Below, one piece after another: positions 17,280-25,685 of a DNA stretch of 64,000 nucleotides; within the stretch, counting starts at the first letter, position 1, and the number at the start of each line of letters is the position of its first letter. The translations under genes were made by a program, and so were the position numbers. Origin of the DNA: Ruegeria arenilitoris (GTDB lineage: Bacteria > Pseudomonadota > Alphaproteobacteria > Rhodobacterales > Rhodobacteraceae); the NCBI RefSeq assembly GCF_013035425.1, contig NZ_WQHX01000001.1, forward strand, positions 1 through 64,000, in the 5' to 3' direction. The notes under the pieces are model-generated. The model was not told the origin of the DNA. It searched no databases and saw only the letters and a list, made by a program, of their open reading frames with translations.

Positions 17280-18125
17280 CTAATCCAGAAGTCGGTCTTT
17301 CCGAATACCTTCCCGTTCATAATGTTGTGGTAAAACGCGACCGTATAGTTGTCGGGTCCTCTCGACACCCCCGCACATTCCCTCGGCCTCGACAAATGAG
17401 AAAATACCAACGTAGCGTCTCCGTTCGCCTTCGACCGGCGCAACACGATGCAATGAATATCGGCCCTTGAATATCTGCAAATCGCCAGGCTGCAGATCCA
17501 GATGCCGGACCTGGCTCATGTTTCCGTCTAAAACAGAAGCTACTGCGTCAAAGTTTTCCTCTTTGGAAGTGCGGAGGTTGGGCACATATTGAAACACACC
17601 ACCCTTTTCACCATTCTGAATGGCCAAGGTTACAGTGTAATTATTCGTATCGAAATGCCATGGGAATCCTTGCCCTTTTTCCACGACATTAATGATTACG
17701 TCAGCCAGCGGATCGTCGTACCGAAAAAAACGCTCTTTCGGTTCGTCTAGCGTTGCCCGGATGAAAGGTAAAAATGATGCATCCTCGTAAATACGGCGCA
17801 GCGGACCAGATTTGGCAAAATTATCTGCAGGCACAAACGCGTTGGAGCGTTCATAAAAACGGCGTATTGGGTGCCCGACCCCGAAACGCGTATCGTCTTT
17901 GGTAAAGTAAGCGTTCGTGCGATTAAAGGAACGGTGCGCCTTGTCAGAGACCCCGTCTGCCTCGCTCAATATATGATTAAGGCCGTTCTCATGCACGAAA
18001 CCAGGTAAGACTGCGCAGCCTTCCTCGTTTAGATCACGGCGAAGATCATTGATCATCTGAGTGTAACCCCACGAATCCGGACGATCGATTGGGTATCGCC
18101 CGAGGTCAACCAGATCCTGCAGCAT
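17280..18125 (-). CDS. Fe(II)/2-oxoglutarate oxygenase, BesD/HalD type
   Basis: 281-residue non-haem iron oxygenase. The layout resembles the BesD/HalD family of amino-acid radical halogenases and hydroxylases: N-terminal MLQDLVDLGRYPIDRPDS, iron motif WHFDT with His157 and Asp159, distal His226 in SLHRVAP, an Arg cluster at 235-237 that would hold 2-oxoglutarate, and a C-terminal LYGR. Halogenases of this family have Gly in place of the Asp, so this protein should hydroxylate rather than chlorinate. The substrate is unknown. ATG 18123-18125 is chosen because GGAGGAG lies 6-7 bases upstream; the open frame reaches 18245. A VOC gene follows. A paralogue lies at 52650. Confidence 0.8.
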   Translation of the reverse strand: MLQDLVDLGRYPIDRPDSWGYTQMINDLRRDLNEEGCAVLPGFVHENGLNHILSEADGVSDKAHRSFNRTNAYFTKDDTRFGVGHPIRRFYERSNAFVPADNFAKSGPLRRIYEDASFLPFIRATLDEPKERFFRYDDPLADVIINVVEKGQGFPWHFDTNNYTVTLAIQNGEKGGVFQYVPNLRTSKEENFDAVASVLDGNMSQVRHLDLQPGDLQIFKGRYSLHRVAPVEGERRRYVGIFSFVEAEGMCGGVERTRQLYGRVLPQHYEREGIRKDRLLD

Positions 18126-18350
18126 GATCCGCTCCTCCATTTTTTTCGCTGTCAGGTTCAGATTGTCTGAACACGACATGTCGATCATGCCCGTTTCGGA
18201 CATAGACCTGACGTTTTCAGACCTGAAAAATCCCACGGGTCGCAATCAAAAGAGGCTCAAATTTCGCGGAAATTCCCAACACAGGCCACTTTACGCAATA
18301 AAATGTCGCAAAAATCATCTTTTCCGTTAGGAAATTGGGTCGATTGCCTG

Positions 18351-18377
18351 TTGACGGCCCCTGCCCCCGAACATAAT
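18351..18377 (+). promoter_or_regulatory. Candidate promoter of the ilv operon
   Basis: TTGACG (18351-18356) and CATAAT (18372-18377), spacing 15, upstream of the leader peptide. Each box differs from the sigma-70 consensus at one position. The spacing is short, so this is tentative. Confidence 0.45.
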
Positions 18378-18409
18378 GTCGCCTGCAAGCTAAGAAGGAG
18401 CCTCTGGCG

Positions 18410-18457
18410 ATGAGAGCGCTAGTCGTAATCGTAGGAAACAAGCGCATGGGCCTGTAA
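18410..18457 (+). CDS. ilv leader peptide (MRALVVIVGNKRMGL)
   Basis: 15-codon ORF with five consecutive branched-chain codons, Leu-Val-Val-Ile-Val (codons 4-8). AAGGAG (18395-18400) lies 9 bases before the ATG. It precedes a terminator and then ilvB. This is the arrangement known for ribosome-mediated attenuation of ilv operons: stalling on these codons when charged Leu, Val or Ile tRNA is scarce would alter leader folding and let transcription continue. The stop codon lies in the loop of the hairpin 18442-18484. Confidence 0.85.
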   Translation: MRALVVIVGNKRMGL

Positions 18458-18484
18458 CGGTAAACCATAATCGACCCCATGCGC
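18442..18484 (+). promoter_or_regulatory. Candidate antiterminator hairpin of the ilv leader
   Basis: GCGCATGGG (18442-18450) pairs perfectly with CCCATGCGC (18476-18484). The left arm could alternatively pair with GCGCT (18416-18420) in the leader coding region through AGCGC (18441-18445). The right arm overlaps the terminator stem by only 2 bases (18483-18484), so mutual exclusion is not complete on paper. Confidence 0.6.
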
Positions 18485-18512
18485 CTCCGAAGACCTCGGA
18501 GGCTTTTTTTTT
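18483..18512 (+). terminator. Attenuator terminator before ilvB
   Basis: GCCTCCGA (18483-18490), loop AGACC, TCGGAGGC (18496-18503), then nine T (18504-18512). This is a textbook intrinsic terminator placed 39 bases before the ilvB start codon, so it must act as a conditional terminator. Confidence 0.92.
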
Positions 18513-18551
18513 GCTGAATGCAAGACACATGTCGCGAACGGAGCAAAGCAG

Positions 18552-20303
18552 ATGACACGTGAGATGACCGGCGCAAAAATGGTTGTTCAGGCCCTCAAGG
18601 ATCAGGGCGTGGATACGGTATTCGGGTACCCCGGTGGCGCCGTCCTACCGATCTATGACGAGATATTTCTGCAAAACGACATTAGGCACATTCTGGTACG
18701 GCACGAACAGGGCGCGGTTCATGCAGCCGAAGGTTATGCCAGATCGACCGGCAAGCCGGGCGTGGCCCTTGTTACATCAGGCCCGGGCGCTACGAATGCC
18801 GTTACCGGCCTGACTGACGCGTTGATGGACTCGATCCCGATTGTGGTCCTGACTGGTCAGGTTCCGACCTTCATGATTGGCTCTGACGCGTTTCAAGAAG
18901 CTGACACGGTCGGCATTACCCGCCCGTGCACCAAACATAATTGGCTGGTAAAAGACACAGATTCTCTTTCAGGAACCATGCACGAGGCATTCCACGTTGC
19001 CACGTCTGGTCGCCCGGGTCCTGTTTTGATCGACATCCCCAAGGACGTTCAATTCGCCACAGGCGAATACGCTGCGCCAAAACCTTCGACCTCGCACTAC
19101 CAGCCGGTACTGAAGGGCGATCTTGAAGAAATCACCGAACTTGTTGCGGCAATAGAAACTGCCAAGAAGCCAATATTCTATACTGGCGGCGGCGTTATCA
19201 ATTCCGGCCCTGCCGCAAGTCAGCTTTTGCGCGAACTTGTCGACAGCACGGGATTTCCGATCACGTCGACACTCATGGGGTTGGGTGCCTACCCTGCCTC
19301 TGGTGAAAACTGGCTTGGGATGCTGGGGATGCATGGCCTTTATGAGGCCAATCTGGCGATGCATGACTGCGATCTGATGATCAATATTGGCGCACGTTTC
19401 GACGACCGGATCACCGGGCGCATCGATGCGTTTTCACCCAACTCCAAGAAGGCACATATCGATATCGATCCGTCCTCGATCAACAAAGTGATCCGCGTAG
19501 ACATTCCGATTGTTGGTGACGTTGCACATGTTCTGGAAGACATTCTTAAAGTCTGGAAAGCACGAGGCCGCAAAACAGACTCAGCGAATGTAAAAAAGTG
19601 GCAGAACCAGATAGCGGAATGGCGGAAGGTCAACTGCCTTGCATTTACCAACAGTGAAAAGTCGATCAAGCCACAATATGCGCTGCAACGCCTTGAGGAG
19701 TTGACCAAAAAACACGACCGTTATGTCACGACTGAGGTTGGGCAACACCAAATGTGGGCGGCACAGTATCTGGGTTTCGAAGATCCAAACCGCTGGATGA
19801 CATCCGGCGGGCTCGGGACCATGGGCTATGGCTTTCCTGCGTCAATAGGTGTGCAAATGGCGCATCCGGACGCCTTAGTGATAAATGTTGCGGGCGAAGC
19901 ATCGTGGCTGATGAACATGCAGGAAATGGGCACCGCTGTGCAATATCGCCTGCCGGTAAAGCAGTTCATACTCAACAATGAGCGCCTTGGCATGGTCCGT
20001 CAGTGGCAGGAGTTGTTGCACGGCGAGCGGTATTCGCACAGCTGGTCAGAGGCTCTGCCCGATTTTGTAAAACTCGCCGAGGCGTTTGGAGCAAAGGGTA
20101 TTCTATGTTCTGATCCCGCGGACTTGGACGAAGCGATCATGGAAATGATCAATTACGATGGCCCGGTCATCTTTGATTGCGTTGTTGAAAAACACGAAAA
20201 TTGTTTCCCAATGATACCGTCAGGCAAAGCACATAACGAGATGCTTTTGGGCGAGGCAGAGACACAAGGCGTTATTCAGGCGGGTGGTGCTGTTCTCGTA
20301 TGA
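18552..20303 (+). CDS. ilvB: Acetolactate synthase large subunit
   Basis: Catalytic subunit (583 residues) of acetohydroxyacid synthase, the first common step of valine, leucine and isoleucine synthesis, using thiamine diphosphate and FAD. Catalytic Glu52 is in RHEQGA, followed by AEGYARSTGKPG and TSGPGATNAVTGL; the central FAD-binding domain includes GARFDDRITG. The C-terminal thiamine-diphosphate motif reads GEASW (residues 448-450 GEA) where most family members have GDG, so a Mg ligand would be Glu449 instead of Asp; NNERLGMVRQWQ follows. Expression is probably controlled by the upstream leader peptide and terminator. A membrane protein gene separates it from ilvN. Confidence 0.95.
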   Translation: MTREMTGAKMVVQALKDQGVDTVFGYPGGAVLPIYDEIFLQNDIRHILVRHEQGAVHAAEGYARSTGKPGVALVTSGPGATNAVTGLTDALMDSIPIVVLTGQVPTFMIGSDAFQEADTVGITRPCTKHNWLVKDTDSLSGTMHEAFHVATSGRPGPVLIDIPKDVQFATGEYAAPKPSTSHYQPVLKGDLEEITELVAAIETAKKPIFYTGGGVINSGPAASQLLRELVDSTGFPITSTLMGLGAYPASGENWLGMLGMHGLYEANLAMHDCDLMINIGARFDDRITGRIDAFSPNSKKAHIDIDPSSINKVIRVDIPIVGDVAHVLEDILKVWKARGRKTDSANVKKWQNQIAEWRKVNCLAFTNSEKSIKPQYALQRLEELTKKHDRYVTTEVGQHQMWAAQYLGFEDPNRWMTSGGLGTMGYGFPASIGVQMAHPDALVINVAGEASWLMNMQEMGTAVQYRLPVKQFILNNERLGMVRQWQELLHGERYSHSWSEALPDFVKLAEAFGAKGILCSDPADLDEAIMEMINYDGPVIFDCVVEKHENCFPMIPSGKAHNEMLLGEAETQGVIQAGGAVLV

Positions 20304-20364
20304 TCCGGCCAATGAAGGTGAGTGTGACGCGGCCTGCAAAGTGCACAAATAGAAGGTAAAAGTG

Positions 20365-21627
20365 ATGGCCCACACGGGAATCGCAGACGCACAGGAGGTG
20401 GACGAGGCCTCGCTACGACTGCAAGTCTTCGATACGCGTCGGGGATGGCAGTTAGGTATTTTAGTGCCCGCGTTTGTATTGACGATGTTTGTCACCTGGA
20501 TTTTCAGCGGGTTAGCAAGCATCATCGACGCTGATGTAACATCGTTCAACAATGATTTCCGCATTTTCTGGGGTGCAGCACGGCTGGCAATCGTTGACAC
20601 CCCTTTAGCGGCTTTTGACATAGACAAACTCGCAGAAATGCACGGCGTCAGCGATGGACGATGGATGCCGTGGTCGTATCCGCCATCCTATCTGGTCGCG
20701 CTGATGCCCTTGGGGATGATGTCCTTTCCTTTGGCTTGGGGCGTTTTCAGCGTTTTGTCGATGCTGGCTATTGCTGCCGCCACGCGCCCATTCACCAAAG
20801 GTCATCCCCAGGTTTGGTTGGCCTTTGCTTTCGCCCCAGCCTATTTGCCGCCCCTGTTTATGGGGCAGAACAGTTTGATTTGGGCGGCGGGCCTTTTGGC
20901 TGCCTTGGCTGCAATAAAAGACAATAGGCCGGTTATCGCAGGCGTCCTTATCGGCTTGCTTACCCTAAAGCCTCAGTTAGGTATCCTTATCCCTATCGCA
21001 CTGATCGCCAGCGGCGCATGGCGTACATTTGTTTCAGCTTCTGTGACCACCATAATGCTGTCCGTCGGCGCGACGCTAATTGTTGGTGTAGAGTATTGGT
21101 CCGAGCTACGCGAAATGATGGAGATTCATTTCAGCGTCATTAAAAGCACAAGTGCAGTGAATGATCTTATGGTCAGCCCATTTGGCATACTCGCCGGATT
21201 GGGGATGCAGGTTTCAACTGCACTAACGATTCAGTGGTGTTTCACCGCCGTAGCCGCAGCAACAGTCGCCATAGCGTGGCGTAGCCCTGCGGTTGGGTTC
21301 GACTTGCGCGCTGCTGTCCTCATCATAGCGATATTATTGTCTACACCTTATCTCTGGTACTATGAGTCCGCGCTTTTGGCCCCTGCCGCTCTTTTCTTAC
21401 TTCGAGCAGGTGTTCTGAAACCCAACCTGCTGGGATTGTTGCTAAGCGCTGCAATGTGGCTTGGGCTTTCCCCTGCTTTGCTGCTGGTCGTGTTCGGTTT
21501 CGAACCGTCTTTTCGCTATTCTTTTGCACCTATTGTGCTTTTGGCTTTTGCAACCTGTTTCTGGGCCGTAATCCACCGCTTGGGCGCGGCTGGTTCTACG
21601 CCTGATAATCTGGAGGAACACCCATGA
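20365..21627 (+). CDS. GT87/DUF2029 membrane protein within ilv operon
   Basis: 420-residue polytopic membrane protein of the DUF2029/GT87 type, a family that includes polyprenyl-phosphate-dependent mannosyl/arabinosyl transferases. About 10 hydrophobic segments are visible. The first loop has the acidic NNDFRIFWGAARLA (Asp in the usual early acidic position), then WSYPPSYLVALMPLG and LKPQLGILIPIAL. ATG 20365 (after GTG 20362) is preferred, with AGAAGG 8 bases upstream. It starts 61 bases after ilvB, and its TGA overlaps the ilvN ATG (ATGA at 21624), so it must be co-translated with ilvN. The acceptor and donor sugars are unknown. Confidence 0.8.
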   Translation: MAHTGIADAQEVDEASLRLQVFDTRRGWQLGILVPAFVLTMFVTWIFSGLASIIDADVTSFNNDFRIFWGAARLAIVDTPLAAFDIDKLAEMHGVSDGRWMPWSYPPSYLVALMPLGMMSFPLAWGVFSVLSMLAIAAATRPFTKGHPQVWLAFAFAPAYLPPLFMGQNSLIWAAGLLAALAAIKDNRPVIAGVLIGLLTLKPQLGILIPIALIASGAWRTFVSASVTTIMLSVGATLIVGVEYWSELREMMEIHFSVIKSTSAVNDLMVSPFGILAGLGMQVSTALTIQWCFTAVAAATVAIAWRSPAVGFDLRAAVLIIAILLSTPYLWYYESALLAPAALFLLRAGVLKPNLLGLLLSAAMWLGLSPALLLVVFGFEPSFRYSFAPIVLLAFATCFWAVIHRLGAAGSTPDNLEEHP

Positions 21628-22184
21628 CCCCGCTCAACATCGTCAAAGGTTCCAACCGCCATTCGGCCTACAACCTGCGACCGACCTTTTCGGATGAACA
21701 AGAACGACACACAATTGCTTTGCTGGTCGAAAACGAACCTGGTGTATTGGCCCGTGTGATCGGATTGTTTTCCGGTAGGGGGTACAATATCGAAAGCCTT
21801 ACGGTAGCCGAGGTCGATCATACTGGCCACCTGAGCCGGATCACAATCGTTACCACCGGTACACCGCAAGTTATCGAGCAGATCAAAGCGCAACTCGGTC
21901 GAATTGTGCCTGTGCATGACGTACACGATCTGACCGTCGAAGGGCCGTCGGTCGAGCGCGAGCTAGCCATCGTCAAAGTTGTTGGCGAAGGCGACAAACG
22001 GGTCGAGGCCCTGCGCCTGGCGGATATTTTTCGCGCTAATGTTGTAGATAGCACGCTGAACTCGTTTATTTTCGAGATTACCGGTGCGCCGGACAAGATC
22101 GATGCATTTGCGGACCTCATGCGCCCACTCGGTTTAGTCGAGGTCGCCAGAACTGGTGTCGCAGCCCTTCTTCGCGGCGATTGA
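21624..22184 (+). CDS. ilvN: Acetolactate synthase regulatory subunit
   Basis: Small subunit (186 residues) that binds valine and stimulates the large subunit. The N-terminal ACT domain reads HTIALLVENEPGVLARVIGLFSGRGYNIESL (about 29-60). The C-terminal domain includes ELAIVKVVGEGDKRVEALRLADIFRA and FEITGAPDKIDAF. The length is typical of the longer IlvN/IlvH form. The start codon overlaps the upstream gene by 4 bases, indicating translational coupling within the ilvB-GT87-ilvN operon. Confidence 0.95.
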   Translation: MTPLNIVKGSNRHSAYNLRPTFSDEQERHTIALLVENEPGVLARVIGLFSGRGYNIESLTVAEVDHTGHLSRITIVTTGTPQVIEQIKAQLGRIVPVHDVHDLTVEGPSVERELAIVKVVGEGDKRVEALRLADIFRANVVDSTLNSFIFEITGAPDKIDAFADLMRPLGLVEVARTGVAALLRGD

Positions 22185-22494
22185 TCATTCTCGACGCACC
22201 TTGTCCCGTTCGGAATATATCCGGCGGGCCGAGTTGTAGTTGCAATATGTTCGTTTTGATCTTCACCCAGTAGTCTTGCTGGGGGCCTAATGACTCTAGC
22301 CTAACAAATGCATGAAATTGTTTATGCAAAACACCATAAAGCCTATTGCGTTTGCCATTTTGGTCGTTAGCTTATGTACCGCAAAGTGGCGAATCTGACG
22401 TCCTATGTAGTCTTTTTTATGATTATGACTGTTATTCGGTCATTTTGTCCGAGCGGTCGTGTTTTCCTGCAGTGTTAGAAAATTTTGGACGGAC
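22185..22494. other. Spacer with weak dyads only
   Basis: About 310 bases between ilvN and the HTH regulator. A short CCCAG/CTGGG dyad (22266-22283) without a T-run may end the ilv transcript. A TGCAT-N10-ATGCA dyad (22309-22328) is a possible regulator site. No ORF or RNA gene recognised. Confidence 0.5.
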
Positions 22495-23259
22495 ATGGCC
22501 GATACCATTCGCAGCCCTAAAGAATTGCGCAATATGTTTGGGGCTAACTTACGGCGCCTAGCGCAGGTTTATCCTTCTGTCGCCGCTTTGTGCCGACAAC
22601 TTGGCATAAATCGTACCCAGTTTAACCGGTACCTTTCAGGGGAAAGCTTTCCCCGACCAGATGTGCTTGACCGAATATGCCGATTTTTCGAAGTAGATGC
22701 CCGAATTCTGCTGAAGCCCTTGGACGACATAGATCCTCAACTGAGTTGTCCGTCCGCAGAAGTGTTTGAGAACTTCCTGACATCAAAGGCTCAACCTTCT
22801 TTACCGCCGGGTTTTTTTTGGATGACAGAGACCCATTCAAGCGCCAAACAAGAAGAGTGTAGTCGGCTTTTATTCATACGCAGGGTCGGCCAGACGACCG
22901 TGTTAAGAGGTTATGAATCAAGGCAGATAATGCCGGGCACACCGACATATTTGCGTGAACTTCAGGGCATTGTTTGTCATGCAAACGCACAGGTTTGTGT
23001 TTTGATGTCTCGACGCGGAGGACAAGACAGCCGCGTCATGGTTGTCTCGGAACAGCTAGGTGAAAGCACCTCTATATGGTTCGGCTATACGTCGTATTTG
23101 TCCGGAACTGATGATCGCCCTTCGGTCGTTCGCCCAACCAAGCTGTTGTTTTTGGGGGATAACCTCTCAATGGCGATTAAACTGTCTCGGGCTTCGTCAA
23201 AAGTTTCAGGGCATGCAGAACGTGGCCACCCGAAATTGGATTCAGTTACCGATGGTTAG
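22495..23259 (+). CDS. XRE-type HTH transcriptional regulator
   Basis: 254-residue protein. The N-terminal lambda-repressor-like helix-turn-helix is at about 8-70: NLRRLAQVYPSVAALCRQLGINRTQFNRYLSGESFPRPDVLDRICRFF in short form, with recognition helix RTQFNRYLSG. The rest (about 85-240) is a mixed alpha/beta region of unknown fold, perhaps ligand sensing. ATG 22495 (MADTIRSPKELR) is chosen because it begins next to the domain and GGACGGAC lies upstream; the frame extends to 22459. It stands alone, convergent with the DUF2189 gene; target unknown. Confidence 0.8.
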   Translation: MADTIRSPKELRNMFGANLRRLAQVYPSVAALCRQLGINRTQFNRYLSGESFPRPDVLDRICRFFEVDARILLKPLDDIDPQLSCPSAEVFENFLTSKAQPSLPPGFFWMTETHSSAKQEECSRLLFIRRVGQTTVLRGYESRQIMPGTPTYLRELQGIVCHANAQVCVLMSRRGGQDSRVMVVSEQLGESTSIWFGYTSYLSGTDDRPSVVRPTKLLFLGDNLSMAIKLSRASSKVSGHAERGHPKLDSVTDG

Positions 23260-23282
23260 CCTGTCTGCTGCGACATGTATTA

Positions 23283-24080
23283 TCAGTCACCAGCCGAACT
23301 CGGTGAATTCGAAATGTCGCCCTCTGTTATCAAGCGATAAAGGTGCCAACTGGCATGCCCTAATATTGGCAGGGCCACCAATAGACCTAAGAACCAAGGT
23401 ATCATCGATAAAAATGTGACTGTCGAGATAAAGGCACCCCACATTAGCATAACCCAAAAATTCGTCCTGACGTAAGAGTAGCTGGCGATCATTGCAGTCA
23501 CGAAGTCCAGCTCTCGATCCAACAGCATCGGTATCGACAACACCGATACCATAAATAAAATTAACGCGAATACCGCACCCACCGCCGTGCCGAATGCCAA
23601 CATGGTCAATCCGTTTAGGGTCAAAAGAACTTCGGGCGAAGACGAGATATTTGTCATTGTTGAAAGGCCCAAGAACAATGCAAAGATCATGTGCCCCAGG
23701 AAAAACCAAAACAAAAACATGACAACTATGATAGCGCAGATCGAGGGTAATTGCCGACTGGTTTGCTGAAGCACCACGCCGAAGATCGCATTGAAACTCA
23801 GCGGTTCGCCCTGTTCCAATCGGCGTGACACCTCATAAAGCCCGACAGCGGCAAATGGCCCCAACAAAGGAAATCCAATCGCTGCCAGAACCAGCCAAAA
23901 TGAAGTTCCCGTCTTCACCGTAATCCAGGCCATAATCCAGCCAGCGATTACATAGAAACCCGCGAACAAAAGTCCAAAAACGGGCGCTTGGCGATAGTCC
24001 TGCCAAGCCATGCCCAGGGCCTTCCGTAGCATCGCCGGATCCGCTGATTTCATTGTCGGCACGCCGAAGGGTTTTTCCAT
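23283..24080 (-). CDS. DUF2189 polytopic membrane protein
   Basis: 265-residue inner-membrane protein of the DUF2189 type, unknown function. Start [29 protein letters not shown]; six or so hydrophobic segments follow (about 33-55, 60-80, 105-130, 145-170, 190-215 and 215-240), with [19 protein letters not shown] as the family-like motif. ATG 24078-24080 has GGAGGAG about 9 bases upstream, so the longer open frame to 24236 is rejected. It follows the amidase gene by 28 bases and is probably cotranscribed with it. Confidence 0.85.
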   Translation of the reverse strand: MEKPFGVPTMKSADPAMLRKALGMAWQDYRQAPVFGLLFAGFYVIAGWIMAWITVKTGTSFWLVLAAIGFPLLGPFAAVGLYEVSRRLEQGEPLSFNAIFGVVLQQTSRQLPSICAIIVVMFLFWFFLGHMIFALFLGLSTMTNISSSPEVLLTLNGLTMLAFGTAVGAVFALILFMVSVLSIPMLLDRELDFVTAMIASYSYVRTNFWVMLMWGAFISTVTFLSMIPWFLGLLVALPILGHASWHLYRLITEGDISNSPSSAGD

Positions 24081-24108
24081 TCTTCGGTTCTCCTCCCGAA
24101 AGTTGTTG

Positions 24109-25506
24109 TCACGCAGCAGGTCTGGTTTGCGGCCACTTCGTCGCTTCGTGATAGGCCGCTCCAATTGACAGCAATTTCGCATCGGATTCCCGCGGGCCAA
24201 GCAACTGAATTCCCATCGGCAAACCCTGCGCCCCAAAACCAGCAGGCATAGATAAACACGGCAGCCCTATTAAGCTGACAGGTGTCACGACCTGCATCCA
24301 GCGATGATAAGTGTCCATAGGCTTGCTGGCGATTTCTGTTGGATACGGAATATCGACATCGAAAGGCCATACCTGTGCAGCTGGCAGGACAAGCGCATCA
24401 AATTCCGCAAACAGTTCCACAGCCTGCCGAAACCACTCGGACCGGACGACACTGGCATTGTGTACATCCATTGCGCTGAAGTTCATTCCTCGCGAAAGTT
24501 CCCACTGTGCGCTGTCTTTCAGCAACTCCCGGCGATTGGCCAACGGCATCAATCCTGCTGCAACGCTCCAGGATCGTAAAGTGATCCAGCTGTCCCAAAT
24601 CCGGTCTGCAGCGAAAGGCGGCGCCAAGTCCTCGACCACCGCACCCAAATCGGAAAACGCTCGCAATGCATCTTTGCAAATATCAAGCACCCCTTCTTCG
24701 CATGGAAAGGCCCCTCCCCAGTCGCCAAGCCATCCGATCCGCAGCTCGGACAAATCGGTGTCAGCCAATGGGCTCACTGGAAGGCTCGCACGGCTGAGCG
24801 GCTGCCTTGGTTCAGGCCCTGACAGAACATCCAACAATAGCCCCAAATCCTCGGGACAACGCGCCATTGGACCAGCCGTAGACAACTGATGAAGAAAACT
24901 GTCGCCAACGGGTTCGGAAGGAACCCGACCCCAACTGGGTCGAAATCCATAGACGTTGTTCCATGCCGCTGGGTTGCGTAGGCTGCCCATCATGTCAGAA
25001 CCATCCGCAAGTGACACCATGCCTGTTGCTAGTGCTACTGCCGCGCCGCCTGACGATCCCCCGCAGGATCGCGACGGGTTGTAAGGGTTTCTTGTCGCCC
25101 CATATACAGGGTTGAAGGTATGCGACCCAAGTCCGAATTCCGGAGTATTCGTTTTTCCAATCAAAATTGCACCTGCCTTACGTAAGCGAGACGCAAGCAG
25201 GTCATCTGCTTTGGGAACATGATCTCGAAAGATAGGTGATCCCTGAGTCGAAACAACTCCGGCTACATTGACCAGATCCTTGACCGCGATCGGTATTCCG
25301 TGAAGTGGCCCCCTGTTGGCGCCTTCGTCCATCGACCGCGCTTCTGCCAGCAAAACCTCAGGTTCCCGAAGGGCGACGATGGCGTTCACGCGCCCGTTCA
25401 CTTCCCCGATCCGTTCCAACGTTGCGCGCATCAATTCAAGTGCGCTGAGGCGCCCCGATGACAGTTCGCGCTGCAATGAAGTGGCCGATGTTTGGGCTAA
25501 ATCCAT
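24109..25506 (-). CDS. Amidase signature family enzyme
   Basis: 465-residue amide hydrolase of the GatA/amidase-signature family. The Ser-cisSer-Lys triad is present: Lys in GIPIAVKDL (about 75), cis-Ser in GGSSGGAA (about 150) and nucleophilic Ser in [10 protein letters not shown] (about 175). The usual DTGGS is DMMGS here, which I recall as a subgroup variant of amidases. It lacks GatB or GatC partners, so it is probably a catabolic amidase and not the tRNA amidotransferase; the substrate is unknown. It is followed by the DUF2189 gene. Confidence 0.85.
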   Translation of the reverse strand: MDLAQTSATSLQRELSSGRLSALELMRATLERIGEVNGRVNAIVALREPEVLLAEARSMDEGANRGPLHGIPIAVKDLVNVAGVVSTQGSPIFRDHVPKADDLLASRLRKAGAILIGKTNTPEFGLGSHTFNPVYGATRNPYNPSRSCGGSSGGAAVALATGMVSLADGSDMMGSLRNPAAWNNVYGFRPSWGRVPSEPVGDSFLHQLSTAGPMARCPEDLGLLLDVLSGPEPRQPLSRASLPVSPLADTDLSELRIGWLGDWGGAFPCEEGVLDICKDALRAFSDLGAVVEDLAPPFAADRIWDSWITLRSWSVAAGLMPLANRRELLKDSAQWELSRGMNFSAMDVHNASVVRSEWFRQAVELFAEFDALVLPAAQVWPFDVDIPYPTEIASKPMDTYHRWMQVVTPVSLIGLPCLSMPAGFGAQGLPMGIQLLGPRESDAKLLSIGAAYHEATKWPQTRPAA

Positions 25507-25685
25507 AAGGCAGAAAAGGCTCTTGTTGTGGGTATCCTGACTCAGCCTATCCGGGGCGCATCATCATTTAAACACGCAGTTTGAATACATCTTTTCCTGT
25601 TTTGCCCTACACGCATTTTTGTCTGGCCCGAATTACCCCCGAGTGATTTCGGCATGGAGATATGATTGAATATTCTGCAGGCTGT

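Noticed and set aside
17280-18125. Halogenase call for the BesD/HalD-type protein
   Set aside because: Asp occupies the position that is Gly in halogenases (WHFDT); the same applies to the copy at 52650.
24398-24679. ORFs on both strands inside the amidase gene
   Set aside because: The amidase frame carries the full Ser-Ser-Lys triad; the others are shadows.
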